In this document: piece by piece, positions 23,066 to 36,989 of the stretch
Position numbering within the stretch: position 1 is the stretch's first letter
Layout of the letters: the number at the start of each line of letters is the position of its first letter
Source: Epiperipatus broadwayi
Lineage: Eukaryota; Onychophora; Udeonychophora; Euonychophora; Peripatidae
Length of the DNA stretch: 64,000 bases
Direction: 5' to 3'
NCBI GenBank assembly: GCA_028023455.1
Contig: JAQFVV010000012.1
Location: 11,072,499 to 11,136,498 of the forward strand
Position numbers and translations under genes: made by a program
The notes under the pieces: generated by a model
What the model saw: only the letters and a program-made list of their open reading frames with translations
Databases searched by the model: none
What the model was told of the DNA's origin: nothing

Positions 23066-25359
23066 TTAATGAAGTGTATTTAAACATTTTGTGTATAGTG
23101 ATTTTAATAGAATGACTCTTGAATCATCAACTCTTAAGAACTTTTTTGGAGTGTTCTGAACTCCATGCTTGGTATCTTCATTAATGCAATTATTATTGGC
23201 AACACTAGGTTCATTTTCCCTACTCCTAGCTAAATGGTTATTTTTATTAAATACTTGTCTATGAGTGTGTCTATTTTGCACTACATATCTACCTTTATTC
23301 AATATTCAGTTATTAGATAAAGGAATATTAACACTTGATACAAGTACTAACTGGTATCTTTTACCTGCTTACACCTAGCCTTGTGTGATTACTTACTAGG
23401 GTCTAATGCATCGAGAATTTCTGTTATCTCTTCTATAATGTTCCAATTAGTTGCTATAAAAGTCTGTTCAATGTGCTTTGGCAAATTGTGACATATGATA
23501 TGCACTATCGGATATTCTGATAGTGGAAATGCAGTCAAAGTTCTCAATCTGACAGCCTGTTTGCAGAAAAAAATTGAGTATAATTTACCTTAGCTACAAC
23601 ATACTTTTCTTGGGAGATTTGGTATCTGACATTGTCTTGCTGATCCTCTGCCCATAAGCTTACAATTATTAGGTATTTAAAATCTTCAACAATTGCCACC
23701 AATCTTTGATTACTAGCAATGACCAGTTTCTCTTTTTCACTAAGTTGACTTAATTCAAACAACTCCTTTAAACTATTCAAATATCCCAAAGGATTTTCAT
23801 AATGCTCTCTTCTGAATATCTTTATTTTAATAAATTTTAAAACAGAGGAATTGATTACAGCATTATCTGTGGATTCCGAAATATATATTTTTGATAGATT
23901 ATTTTTTAAAGATAAACTTTCAATCATTTCTCATAATATGTCTACAGATGGAGTCTGTCTTGAGCTAGTCTCATGAAATGTTAAATCAGTTCTTTCATGA
24001 GCCAATATTTATTTTGAGAATTTGATATTCCTTTTGTATTATCCTTAACTATTTTTAACTCTTCTATCTTTCTGTTTACTTCTTCCAATCTAGCTTCCAT
24101 ACTTGCTTTAGCTATGTTTTCTTCCCTAAGACTATTTTGTTTTTCTATCAATTTCTTTTTTATAATTTCTAGCTCAACTGCAACTTTATTATCTTGATCA
24201 TTAGTCTGCTCTGGCATTTCATGTATTTTGACATGTATTTCTTTATAATCCTTTTAAAATTTCTTAATTTCTCCTCTAAATTTGGATTGAAATTTATGGC
24301 TTTTTTTAAACTTTTTTTATTTCTTCATTATAACTAACTTATATTCTACCTATTCTCTAAAATTCTCTGCTGTTAAAATTTGATTGATATTCTCTTTGTT
24401 TTATCGTATCCTTGAAATTAAAATCAACTTCATCTAACTTCTCTTCTAATGCCACATATTTACATTCCAATTTCTCTTGATATTTATTTAACCTTATTTT
24501 GATTTTATCTAATCTCTCATCTGAATCTTTTTTTGCTTCATGACAACTATTTTCAAATGCATCAAGCTTCCTACTTAAACTCACCACATAATTTCTAGAC
24601 CCTTCATTTAAATCATCTATTTTTTTATTCAGACTTTCACTTAAAATAAATAAAAATAAAGTCTTTCATCTTAGATTCTTTATTAAAAGTGGTCAAAATA
24701 CTTTTAAAAATAATTATAACATACACCAAATCTTTTAAAACTTGTTTTTTATTTTTTTGCCACCAAAATGAAATATATATTAAAATAGATTTCCAACTTA
24801 TATTGTGACAGGATTTTTATTTTTGTTTGTTTTAAAAAATTTTATGGATTTTTTTTTTTTCCTTTTTATATATTTTTAGTTCCTTAAAAAAGACTATAGA
24901 AAAAAATAAAGAAATAGTTGAAACGTTGGAAATCTATTTTAATATATATTTCATTTTGGTGGCAAAAAAATAAAAAACAAGTTTTAAAAGATTTGGTGTA
25001 TGTTATAATTACCTTCACTTAACTTATTAATATTTTCATTTATTTTGTTTCAATTATCCCTTAACTCTTTATTAAGACCTCCATTATCTTCATTCAATTT
25101 CTTAAGATTTTCGTTCATTTTGCCATTATCTTCACTCAATTTCTTAAGATTTTCATTTATTTTACCATTATCTTCCTTCAATTTATTAAGATTTTCACTT
25201 AACTTATTAATATTCTCATTTATCATTATTTTCACTTAACTTATTCATTCTCTCATATATTATTTTATTACTTTCCATAATCATTTTGATGATTTGGCCT
25301 AAACTAAATGACATATCCGTTTCAGGTCCACCTGAAGTGATGAAGTTAATTTCATCCAT
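23066..25359 (-). pseudogene. LTR-retrotransposon gag-like gene, broken
   Basis: Reading leftwards from a plausible ATG at 25359, the minus strand gives a short N-terminus (MDEINFITSGGPETD...), then a heptad-rich coiled coil with near-repeats such as NENLKKLSEDNGKM (25050-25235). The coiled coil continues at 24357-24587 and 23981-24217. At 23544-23927 is HYENPLGYLNSLKELFELSQ, and further on DFKYLIIVSLWAEDQQDNVR, typical of the capsid-like region of Gypsy-type gag. In a shifted frame, LSEYPIVHIICHNLPKHIEQ with 'IATNWNIIEEITEIL' continues that fold. A basic stretch at 23066-23302 may be the gag tail. At least three frame breaks and one inserted palindrome (24712-25010) disrupt it. No protease or pol was found downstream. 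Confidence 0.62.
24712..25010. mobile_element. Palindromic insertion in gag, with hammerhead-like core
   Basis: Two arms of about 86 bp (24712-24797 and 24925-25010) are near-perfect complements. The interior contains 'gactatag...aaatagttgaaacgttggaa' (24891-24932), the same core motif as at 20.0 kb and 52.3 kb. Coiled-coil gag coding is present on both sides, so this looks like an insertion into gag. The flanking arm sequence differs from the other two family members, so only the core is shared. Confidence 0.7.
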
Positions 25360-25660
25360 TTTTTTTAAAAAAAAAAAGTTTAATACACTAGTTAGTAATA
25401 AAAAAAATGCATTAAAATGTAAAATCTAAGATAATATTTTAATCATAAACTTTACCTAGGAAACCCATCCGTCATCTTCCTTCATTCAATGGATATATTA
25501 TTTTAACTTACTTATTACTAAATATAAATTATTAAATATTCTAGATGACCATTTGCAGATTTTATTTGTTTAAACCTAATGCTATTTATCTTTTTTATAC
25601 TTACATGTATTTAATTCTTTATTTCTTTACAATTTATAATGGCCATAAAGATTTTTTTTC

Positions 25661-25748
25661 CCCATGTGTCAAAGCATTGGCCGGAAGCGAACCCGTGACA
25701 TCTGCTTATAAGGCGGCTATGCTGACCACTCGACCACCAACGCTTGAC
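25661..25748 (-). mobile_element. tRNA-derived SINE, copy 1
   Basis: On the minus strand this is a tRNA-like head with a 'tggtggtcgagtggtcagc' box-A/D-arm region and 'acgggttcgcttcc' box B. It ends in 'gccaatgctttgacac' followed by a short A-rich tail. Direct repeats AAGATTTT flank it (25648-25655, 25749-25756). It is one of five related copies in the window. It is a retroposed pol III unit, not a functional tRNA gene. Confidence 0.82.
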
Positions 25749-25756
25749 AAGATTTT

Positions 25757-27526
25757 GCTTTCATTTTATAATGCAAAAACCATATCAAAACTTTGTTATC
25801 GTTTTAAGTTATACTAAACTTTTAACACCAAATTAATAATTACCAATAATCATACTATTATATTTAAATCATGGCCCAAAATGTCGCAGCACCAAGTTAA
25901 AATCTTAAACGATAGATATAAACCTTTTTGCTGATCGATAGCCAAACACTGGGTAAGCCAAATTGCAATCCCGTATTCTGACTTTTTTTGGAAGAAATTC
26001 AGTAAGTAAGAGGTTAACCATGATAAAATGAAAATCGGAGAGAAACTGAAAACACATTTCCGGTTGTGTGTGTGTGTGTATTAAAAAGACTGAAAACGCA
26101 TTTGATGAACCTTTATAAGATCCTAACTCACACTAACGCACACTCCAGATTTCCAAACAAAATAAATAATCAGTGTAAATATATAATTTCTAAGGGATTT
26201 AAATATTGATTACAGAACTTATAAAATATAATATATATTTTTTATATTTCAACAATCACTGGTTTAATTACTAAATGATTTCATACTTATATAATTTTGT
26301 TTTATCTATTCATTAAGACTTATCGTAATAATTATCCCAGAGCTTTTCTTTAATAAATAATTACTATAATCAAGATGAATATGCATATCAGGGATTTTTA
26401 CATACGCATTCTACTTTTAACTTCCTAGATTCAAATAACAAATATAATAAAAATATTTAATAAGGTATTTATTTATATAGCGTTTTAAGTAACTTTAAAT
26501 GAATCAACAGTGTGATGTCTTGACCAGAATTTAAATGATATCAAAATGATGATTAAAGAATAATACCATATAATTCAACAAAAATAAAATTATTTATTTC
26601 ACACAAATAACAAAACAATATAATAATAAAACTCAAATCATCACTATATGACAAATATTAAAGATAAATGCTTATAATATAAATTATCTCTATAGGACAA
26701 CAAATATTAAAGCTGAATGTATTATAATACGAATTATCTCCATATAACAATAAATATGAAAGATAGATGTTTTTGGTTCTTTTGAAGGTGTACATAGTAT
26801 ATTGATTATATTTATATTTGATGTATAAACTCACGGTATGTGTGGCATTACAACATATATGTTGTAGGATATGGATTACAATGTTTCATCCCACTTTTAC
26901 TTTGAACATATTAAATTAAGTATATTAAAACTTTAAATTTAATACTTACACATGTATCATTCTCTTTATCCACTTGAGTTTGAATTCAAATTTTATTATT
27001 GTAAGATTTATTTACAAACACCTATGCAATAAAGAATTTTAATACTCTCCACCTCGCTAGTGGAACTGATATACAAATTATATCCGAACAGCAAATCTTA
27101 ACTCATAATTTCAAATTAATTCTAGTATATATTTTAACACCTAGTATTTAGTGAACTAAATGTAAATAACATTTATCCTGAAAAATTTACTAATTAAGTT
27201 TTTACTCAACTTTGGATCTAGAAACTCAAAATTTATAACAAATGATGAAATATAACTTAATATTTATATTTTTAAAGAAATTTAAAATAATGGTTAAAAA
27301 ATGCAATCTCTCTCCACCATCAAAGATTTAATATGTATTCATTCTCACTTATCTAATACAATATACAACACATGTATTATTATGTACACATACTAAATAT
27401 GACACATACATAAGGGGTATACATTTTAACACAGCAGAAATATCTAGTGATGTATATGTCAATTAGTCAATTAAAAGTGTTCAACATATTTATTTACTGT
27501 GCCAATACTAAAAACTTAAAAATAAT
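25757..27526. other. AT-rich intergenic DNA with a short tandem repeat
   Basis: A (GT)n run is at 26064-26080. About two and a half copies of a ~56-bp repeat occur at 26645-26770 ('acaaatattaaag.t.aatg'). On the minus strand near 25875-25890 'ttggtgctgcgac' resembles a retrotransposon primer-binding site upstream of gag, but no LTR was identified, so this remains a suggestion. Confidence 0.4.
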
Positions 27527-27810
27527 ATTTTTTTTTTTATATTAAATGCTTTTATTGACTTTGCACACACAAAAAATGTTTCTTCAACAATAATTGAAGT
27601 TTTTAGATTTAACTTAAAATAAAAACATGGGGGTTCAGAAATTAATTAAGTCAATTCCTATTTTTTATAACAAGGGATTGACTTAATTAATTTTTGGATC
27701 ATCCCATGCTTTTGTTTATGTTAAATCTAAACATTCCTATTGTGATTGAAAAAAACATTTTTTTTGTGTGTGCACAGTTAATAAAAGCATTTAATATAAA
27801 AAATATTTAA
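27527..27810. repeat. Near-perfect hairpin element, about 284 bp
   Basis: Arms of about 130 bp pair around a spacer of about 20 bp near 27655-27675. Landmarks are ATATTAAATGCTTTTATT on the left and AATAAAAGCATTTAATAT on the right, and 'attaattaagtcaatt' against 'aattgacttaattaat'-like sequence at the centre. Several single-base differences separate the arms. No target-site duplication was identified. It may be a small foldback MITE. Confidence 0.8.
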
Positions 27811-29136
27811 TCTCTATTATTTAAGACTGATTTATATAATCATCATGAAATTCAACCTTGTTTAAATTTTTATTGTTTCTTTTAATTTTTTCTATTATGC
27901 TCAATTGAAAAAGCAAAATATAATTAGATATTTTTTTTAAAAAATCCATGTTTCTTAAGTTATGAGCATAAGAGAGAAATTGACATCAATATATCACAAT
28001 ATTCTATTTTTTAATTGTTCAATGAAATATTTAATCTTTTTCTGCATCTTTATATTTTCAAACTTAGTGACATTGGACATCTTATATATTAGATGGAAAA
28101 AAAGATAATATATACATATTTATAGATTTATTAAAAAATTAGAGAACGTAAATTTTATATAAAAGTTTCATTATAAAGATTAAAATTTTATCTTTAAAAT
28201 TAAAACATAAAATAAATAGCAAAACAAATATAAATTGGGGAGAAAATTTTTTTATATATAAATTTGCGACTGCAGCTGTATTCTACCATCCTTAATTTCA
28301 TTTTAATTTAATTGTTATTAATAAATTTTTATTTCATTGTTAAGTTATTCCAATGAATTTATTTAATCCTAAAATATTATAAATTATATGTTGTATTATA
28401 TCTCATGCTCACAGTAACAGTTCTAAAGCTTTTGCTCACTGAGCTGGATTCGTGCATAATGGTATGTCATTTAAAAGGGTTTACGTTTAGTGTTATGGAC
28501 ATCCAGATGATGATGATCCTGATTGGCACAAAAAGAATATCCTTTAAAGTCTTTGTACTAAATTTCATTTTATTTATTACTTCTGTATAAATTTAGTTTA
28601 TAGTTGGCCAGTAATTAATGGTACTAAGCGGCCAGAACATTGATAATGGTCAGGATGTTTTTAATATTTGAGCACTACTTTTTTAAATTGTTATATTCTT
28701 ATAGATTAGCACTTAAGTTTGTGCATTCAAATTATTAGGTTGTATTGCTGCCCTAAATTTGGCAAGAGCTAAAAATTAGCCTAGTCAATAATAGACCCAT
28801 TCCAAATTCAGTCATAAGATTGACTGCTGATTTATTATTATTATTCCTCTCTGTAATGCTGGATGAACTTATAGTTACTTAGTATTTTTCTGATCTCTCA
28901 GGCTCATTACTCATATTCCTTTATATTCAATTTTATATTGTTTCTTTGGGGATGATGGTGGTTTCCCATCCCCTAATAATTCAGCTCTAATGTGGTGTGG
29001 TGTTTTTTTTTTTTTTAAAAAAAAGATCAGAATATTTTTTAAAGATTATTTGAAGTAAAAAAAAAAATCAAACTTTTATTTTTCATTTAACTTTTAAAAA
29101 ATATTTAGATGATAAAAACAACTATATGCTTCAATA

Positions 29137-29167
<31 letters not shown>

Positions 29168-32100
29168 TACTGAAATAAATATACTGGTAAAATATACAGT
29201 ATTTGAACTTTTTTACCTCAGTTCTACCAATAAAAGACAGCATTTACTCCAAACTAAAAATATAGAGTTAAAAAAAACTCAAAAAGCTCATTTATACTTT
29301 GTGTGTTTTCACTTATATATTTTTATTGGAAACACTAATAGCAGATTTTTTTTTTAAAGCTTTATTGATTTCCCAAGGTTATATTGAGATCATTTAAAAA
29401 GCAGCTGTTGGCATTCAAAAATAGCCAATCATCAACTATGATCCTATAAATCATCTTTTATATCTAAATGCCAAAAGAGTGAATACAAAGATCAGAAATT
29501 TGAAAAATTATAAACAGGAGAATCAATGACATACATAAAACTTAAGTAAAATTGTATAAACCATATTTTTATTCAACAACTGTATGTGTGTTTTCTATTT
29601 AAAGGCAGACAGAAAAAAGTGCTATTATTGAGGGAGGTTTACCTTCATTCCTATTATTTTATTTTAGAATTTAGAGCAGTGATATTATTATAGCTAATGG
29701 GCCACATTAGAACTCACTAAGATGTTTTTTTTTATTGTTTTTCCCAATAGTTGCTCTGATAAAATATTAAAATTTTTAATAAAATATTTAAAAACTAGTA
29801 CTCATTAAAAAGCATCATTAACAAAGGACTTTTCCAAATACTTCAGATAGATATTGTTCTGTGCCAGAACATTTTATTTTGGAGCATTAGTCAATTTCAT
29901 GCCATATAGAATTTTATATTAATTAAAATATTGTAGATTTCATATTATTTTATCAAATTCCTTTATGCTTACAAGCTAAACTGCAAATAAAATTTATAAG
30001 TAAATACTATTTACATAGTCAGTTACAACATAGTTAATAGATTTATTTTTATTTTTATGAAAACATATAACTAATATTAATATAACTAATTGCTTCAAGT
30101 ATCCAAAGAACTATAACACAGACTTTCATTTTGATTGGCTAAGCAGATTTTTTTTTACTTTTTTTTTTTTTCACTTATTTTCCTTAAAGAGGAATCAAAC
30201 TAAAATTTTTATTCATCCAAAATGTTATTATTAATCTTTTATATATAGATATTAAATTGATTAAGGTGATTATTAGCAAATTATCCAGACATCTATAACC
30301 AGAATAATTCAAATTTACACATTAATTAATAAGTTTGCATATTTATAAATTAAATATTTTGGATTTTGATTTTTTTAATTTAAAGTCCCCTTGTATGTAT
30401 AAAATAATAAATACCCTTAAATTTACAACATAGTTATCTCAAATGAAGTAAAAAATTGATAAGAAAATCAATTTTATTAATCATTATAAACTTCATTTCC
30501 TTACTTAATCAATTTCTTAAATCACCAGGTAACCTATCATAATTTTAGAATCAATAATTTAGCTTCCTAATAGAAAACTACTTGTAGAAAATTGAATTTA
30601 TTGATTGTAAGTTTACATTTCAAATTTTTAAATAATAATATAAAATTGATTACAACCATTTGATTTAAGTTTTATATTAAAACCTAATTTCAAAAAATGC
30701 ATTTGAGTAGTATTTCTCTACTAGTAAGCCATAAGATATATATATATATTTAATTTTTTCTGCATACAAAAATGCATTTACTTTTTCTTAGTTTACCTAA
30801 AGTAATTTCTGCTAAATCAAGTCAGTGTGTTTTGCAAATGAGCCATAATTCAAGACTGGCTAGACTTTAATTAAATTTTCTTAATATAAATTAAAGATTT
30901 CTGAGCAAACCTAGGAGATTTTGTTTAGTTATTGAACTCATAGCAAAACTAATTAGAAATTCAATTATTAATCCTTAAATTATACCTGTAATTTTTATTT
31001 AATTTGGAAAATAAAAATACCAAGTTTAAGGATGACTATCAGTATACTTGATATAAAAATAGGATACAAACTTGTCCATTAATGATCAATAAATCATACT
31101 TCCATGAATGTTGAGCCAACAATTTAGAAATACAATGTATTTGATGCCTAACACCAAAAATATAGCATTCAAATGTATCATAATTAAACAAAGTTTGTCA
31201 AATGCAATATTAAAACGTTAACTATGTAAATGTAAAAGTTGAAAGAGTTGCTAATCACTAATCTGGAATCTAAATGTTTATAGATTAATGTCATGTGATA
31301 TAAAATGGCCTCTCCTTAGCAAAGACACATTTACATGATGATGGTGACTTTAGCTATATAAAGTCAGTGATATTTCATTTCGTACTAATCTAATTACTTA
31401 TTGTAACATATTTAAACTACTTGCTATAAAAATAAAGCATCATTAATTATTTAATGATAAAAAAAAATTAAAGCTTGTGAAGTAGGACTGCATTTTAAGA
31501 TACTGCTATAAGTTGTGTAAGAATAGAAAAACAAAGCTAATTACCTCAACATGGTTTTAGACAGAAAATTTAGTATTTTACTATTATATCTATTTGACAT
31601 TTAATTATAAAGTTAATCACTGAACAAAATCAATGGATGATAATGTCAATCAGTACCTCCTATTAAAAGAGTAATCATCCAAATTAATGTTCCTATTGTC
31701 TTCAGTGTCTTAACTTGATCAATATTTATCCTTTGGCTTCTAAACTTGTAGAAAATGCCATCATAGAGTTTATCATAAATATTATTTCATACCTTTAATA
31801 TTGGAATCAATTATGATTTATGCTCTTTTCTTAAAAGTAGATATCAAAATCCTTTATCAAGATCCATCCTCATTCTTGTAATACTTTTTAAAAAAACCAA
31901 TACCATCTCATTATTTAAAAACATATATAAATGATGATCAATGAAAAAAAAAAGCATCATTTATAAATGTTAATAATAATGAATATTCATTACACTTATA
32001 ACATAGTTCTAAATATTAAAATGCTAAAAAAAAAAAAAAAGTTGTATTAGAAGGACCACCAATCCCAAATAAGAAAAAAATAATCAGTTGCATAGTTTCT

Positions 32101-33049
32101 CAGAAGATCATATTATGTTTAAACATTATAAGTGATAGATTATGTTTCAATCTAGCAAACTTTAACTAGAGACCATACTCTATTTCAGAGCTAAACCTCA
32201 TAAGACATCAGCCACTGTATTGCTTTTGCTTATTTTTTAGTAGCTTTTTACCTATGACCATTCATAAATACCTTGGTTCCTTTAAAATCAAAAAATATTT
32301 TGTCTGAATAAAAACAGATATGGACGCTTAATCAGCCCTCTTCCCTCTCCAATTTTATTATCCTTCTTTTGAGATTAACCTAATTACAGTTCCATTTTTT
32401 TTAATTGCTTTTTTTTTTCATCCCTTATTTTTTTTATTCCACAAATAAATATGACAATTTTATATTCAGAACTGTCTTAATAATGAAAATCAACAAAGAT
32501 ACATTCCAATTAAAAAGTATGTTCTATAACAGTTTTTGAACAAAGTGATTTTGCCAACTCAAATATATATATATTTAGGATTATATTACAAAATTGATTT
32601 TTATTTACACTAGATAACAACAATAATAAAAGTTTACAGGCTGATTCAAACGAAAAAGCAACAGCTATTTGTGAATCAGATATCATTATATGAAGTTGCC
32701 AAATTAGATTTATTTATATTTTTGAATCCTACTTATTTGCAACTTTTATCATTTCAGCTTACTTTTTTTTTTCTCCAAATCTACTTTTTAAAATTTTTAC
32801 TTATTTTTTATATTTACTTAATTATAATAGTGGTTATTTGTAATTTATTATTTAAATAAAAATATAGTCCATAATTTTAAATCATATATATAAATATATA
32901 AAGATTTTACATTTTATAAATAGAACTTCAGGATCAAACAAAGAAAAGTAAAACTAAGAAAACAATGTGATATTTAAGTGTAAAATTTTAAACAAAAATT
33001 CCAAAAATAATAACAATATACAACTTTTTCAACTTAAGAGCACATTTTA
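27811..33049. other. AT-rich intergenic DNA, no gene seen
   Basis: Only low-complexity AT-rich sequence with long A or T runs (for example 29146-29163 and 32025-32040). A region at 29675-29740 ('gcagtgatatt...gggccac') weakly recalls a hAT end but has no partner. Short frames at 28405, 29109 and 32671 translate to random or low-complexity sequence. Confidence 0.45.
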
Positions 33050-33400
33050 TAATACCAGCCAGGTGGCGGGTACCATTTATTTTTTCAATCAGGTACCATT
33101 TATTTTTTCAATGTAAATTTATAGTTGGATATTGTTAATAATACACGTAATGTACAAAAAAATATTTATTTCAAAAATAAAATTTTAACATATAATTAAC
33201 ATTTATATTTTTGCGCTGTAAAAGTATAGTATGCCCCACAATTTGATTACAATATAATACAATAATTTATAAGAAATTTTAAAAATTAAATTTATTTGTA
33301 TCAGATAAATAATTTTTTATCGTGTTTGGATAGCGGCGGGCACACGAAAAATGGTCTGCGGGCACCATGATGCCCGCGGGCATAGGGTTGGGGACCCCTG
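33050..33400 (-). mobile_element. hAT transposon, one terminal region
   Basis: The right edge, read on the minus strand, begins CAGGGGTCCCCAACCCTATG followed by 'cccgcgggcatcatggtgcccgc', a GC-rich subterminal region typical of some hAT elements and in sharp contrast to the AT-rich surroundings. The left part holds 'ccaggtggcgggtacc' and a direct duplication of a ~21-bp 'ggtaccattt...caat' segment at 33069 and 33092. No second terminal inverted repeat or 8-bp duplication was found, so the copy appears truncated. Confidence 0.65.
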
Positions 33401-35469
33401 CATTAGATAATAAATCTGTTAATACTGATACAGGTAAAACAATATACTAAACAAACAAGATAAATTAACCACATATTCATGTTGATAACTATAATAAAGA
33501 CAATTTGTAAAAAAAAAAAAACAGTTATCAGTAGGAATATTTATTTATATGATTTTGATTTTAATTTTTTTATTCATTATATTGTCATAAATCAAGTTTT
33601 TTTTTTTTTTTAAATACAAGATTATTCATAAAAAATATTAGCATATTAAAAGGTATAAAGTTTTTATAATAGTAAATACAAAAATACTTGCTTTACACTA
33701 AACAATAAAAAAAATTGTTCCAAGTTTTGCGAATCAAACAATATTTTTCATGTCATTTACCATAGAAAGTAGAGAAAAAAAAATAGCAACACATAACAGA
33801 AGTAAATTTGTATTCAGAAGTTTACCAATTCACAAATCAACATTCTCAATGAAATATCAGAAGATATGCCATCCGTGTATGTGTTACATCCATTCAAAAA
33901 TCTTCAAGTACTGGAGATATTGTAAAAAAAAAAAAAATCAAAACAAATATAGTATTTGAAGAATTTAATTATTGGTTATGTCTGTTTTATATAACACAAC
34001 AGTTACACATTGAAGAATTACCAAGTGTGAGATTAAATTTGAACAGTGCAAGCTAGATATTTCAAAATGTTCAATATTCAATGTTATTAACATCTAATAT
34101 ATTGATATTCTTTACCAACAATCATGGTTTACTGTAGCAATTATTATATTTCTCTATTAATCTTATCTTTCCATGTTAGACTTAGACGGTAGTAATATTT
34201 TGCCTTATTAACAGTTAATACTCTCATTATGACACTAAATATGATAGATATACCTTTTTCTCCAACATGTCTAAGATGACTGCAATTAGCTTTAAACTGA
34301 GATTATTAAAAATATTGTTTTTACATTAGTTCCTAGACTGTAGAATTAAAATGTGTTTTGGTCTGGGTTCAAAAAGTTAGCATGCTTGAAACTTTCCAGT
34401 CATTAGCTTAAAAAACATAATATGAATAAAGCTATCACTGGATAAACACAATGCAAAAATGTATTCTTTCAAAAAAGCAGCTCAATAATCTAGATCTAAA
34501 CTGATCATATAGTTTCAACAGTACCATTTAGGATATATTTGTTTAAATTAATGTTTAGATGATGGTGGAGAAAAAAACTTGAGACCATTGTTATAATGAT
34601 TGACTAAAATTCTGCTCCAGAGTATCACAGAATAAATTAATCATTTCATTTATTCATCTTGATAATTATTTAAAAACATTATTATGTAATTGGTATATGC
34701 AAATACTGAATTATTTGTGCAAGAAAATAAGTTTCCAATATTTTGCTTAAACAGTTTCTTCACTGTTTCTACAGTAGATTTATGATATATATCATAATTC
34801 TATTTCAATCTAATGATTCAATTTGCCTTTGACAAAAGACTTATTATATATTACAGACAATATTCATAATTTTTATTATTTTCATGAATTCACACTAAAA
34901 ACATATTTATGTTTTCAGTGCTTTAGAAATTAAATAAATATAAACTATCTTATATATAATTTGAGTTTTATTTCTCACTCCTCAAAAACAGTAAGTATCT
35001 TACTTTTACAGTTTTGATTTTTAATTTTCAGTTTCACATGAAATATTAACTGTAATACCAATAAGCCAATATATAAAATAAATGAAATATTAAATAAAAT
35101 GGGCTATATTAAAGCAAACAATGTGCAAATCATCTTTCAATATGCAAGTCATATTTCAAAAATAATCAATTTCTGTTTGATTTGTTATGCAAAGTAAATA
35201 AAATAACTAATAGCATATACACAAACACATAGTTTGTTTGAATGTTTATGATGATGACTATGAATGTCTAAAAATGTCAAACTTGATTTAAACTTGACAA
35301 AGCCAAATAACCCTATAAATCAATCTAATGAAATAATTAATAAACTTTGAAAACCATTCATTAATCTTGCCATTAAGAAAAAGTATTAAAAAATCAGAAG
35401 AACCCTCACAAAATCTCTAATAACTGTTGTCTTTGACAGTGTAGAGTAATTGATAACAATATCATCTTA
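33401..35469. other. AT-rich intergenic DNA, no gene seen
   Basis: No repeat, RNA gene or coding domain was recognised. Homopolymer runs occur near 33510, 33598 and 33926. Confidence 0.45.
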
Positions 35470-35578
35470 AAGTTAGTATTCATAAATTTGACAATCTGAA
35501 ATTCGATTTCCATGCTGTTAAGTTCAATTCCCATGTTAGTACTGTCATTGGTCTGCGAGCAACACTTCAGGAAAAGAG
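35470..35578 (+). mobile_element. Possible second SINE family, copy A
   Basis: A 'tctgaaattcgatttcc' box-B-like motif is followed by TAGTACTGTCATTGGTC (35536-35553) and 'aacacttcaggaaaag'. The same order, with the TAGTACTGTCATTGGTC block intact, recurs at 36860-36954. Two copies of a box-B-like head plus a shared tail suggest a SINE, but no clear box A or target-site duplication was seen. Confidence 0.45.
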
Positions 35579-36859
35579 TACCGTAATATTATTTAAAATG
35601 AAGTATTGTTTACTAATCCATGTGTTATTTATTACTAACAGTTGAATGTAGAAAGTTTAAATAGAATTTGAATTTTTCTGATGACATTTAATAATTAATA
35701 TTTAATGATAGATAGTCTAAAATATAATTACCACACACACTTATATAAATGCGAAAAATATGTTGACATTAAAAAATTTACATGATTAAAATCTTCCCTT
35801 AAAAACATTTTTCATTTGTGCCCTTTCTTAACATTTTTGAAGAAATAGTCCTCCTTTCGTGACTGCAATACCTGTTTATTTTAATTAAAGCATGTTTTAC
35901 CCAGAATCAATAATACGTAATATAATCTAGAATTAAAGTCATCTTAAAGATAAAAAAAACTTTTTTTTTATGCAATAAAGATAAACTATTTTTGAAAAAT
36001 TATATTTAAATAATTTATTCAAATAATGATTGTTTTTTTTAATATAGTTTTTTTATGTAATAAGTTTGGAAATGTTTGTAGTAATAATAATAATATTTTG
36101 TTTCTAAATAAATTAAATATTTAATTTTCATTGTAATCATTATATTTTGATTACCAAAAAACTAAAATATATATTTTTTATTTATATATTTATTTTTTTA
36201 TTTTGATGTTGAAATATTTTATAAAGGGTGATAGTGCAAAAAAATTTGATATTCTTTGGAGTGGTCGGGACAATCCAAAAGGTTGAGTGCTGTTAAATTA
36301 TTTCTTGATAATTTGAAATATCTGGGTTTAGATTTACAAATTGGTCAGCTAATGCACAACTTTAGATTTTAGTTTTCATATCTAAAATGCAAAGTTAATC
36401 CTGACTGAAAGCATTCTCTATTAAAATATCAATTCTGATATAGATTATAAATAAAAATGTATTTAAAAAGTTGATGTCTAACCTATTTAAACAATTATAA
36501 CCAATCCTCTTTGTTATTTCTATATTTTATAATGTTTGTGGAGCTATTAGTATATATTACTAATTCTTAAACCACTTTTAAAAGTTAGAATCATTTAATT
36601 GTAATTTCATCCATTTAGACAATAAAACTGCCACAAAATTATTAGTAGCATCTTTAATCCTCTGGAAGTCATTGTTGACCTGAGAGATACAAGCAAATTC
36701 TTTTCTTAGTAATGTTAAATACATCAGGTAAACATGTTCAAGATCATGATTATTTGAGCATTTGTAGGTGACTAATATTAAATAAAATATTTAAGATATC
36801 AGTTTGGTTATATTTATATATTTGACTATTTCCATCATACTCAGTTAATTAGAGTGTTA

Positions 36860-36954
36860 CTTTAAAATTCAATATTCAAGAATCTAAGGCTCCAGATTTG
36901 ATTCCGATGCTAGTACTGTCATTGGTCAGGCCAATAACATCTGAAGAAGAGAGG
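36860..36954 (+). mobile_element. Possible second SINE family, copy B
   Basis: 'ccagatttgattcc' is followed by TAGTACTGTCATTGGTC (36911-36927) and 'ccaataacatctgaagaag', matching copy A near 35.5 kb. The copy lies about 40 bp left of a tRNA-derived SINE fragment of the other family. Confidence 0.45.
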
Positions 36955-36989
36955 AGAATAATACTTCTTGAAACATAGTGTATATACTA

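Noticed and set aside
25870-25895. Primer-binding site of an LTR retrotransposon ('ttggtgctgcgac' on the minus strand)
   Set aside because: No LTR boundary or tRNA match could be shown, so it is mentioned only as a suggestion in the intergenic entry.
29675-29740. Possible hAT terminus ('gcagtgatatt…gggccac')
   Set aside because: No partner terminus or 8-bp duplication found; similarity too short.
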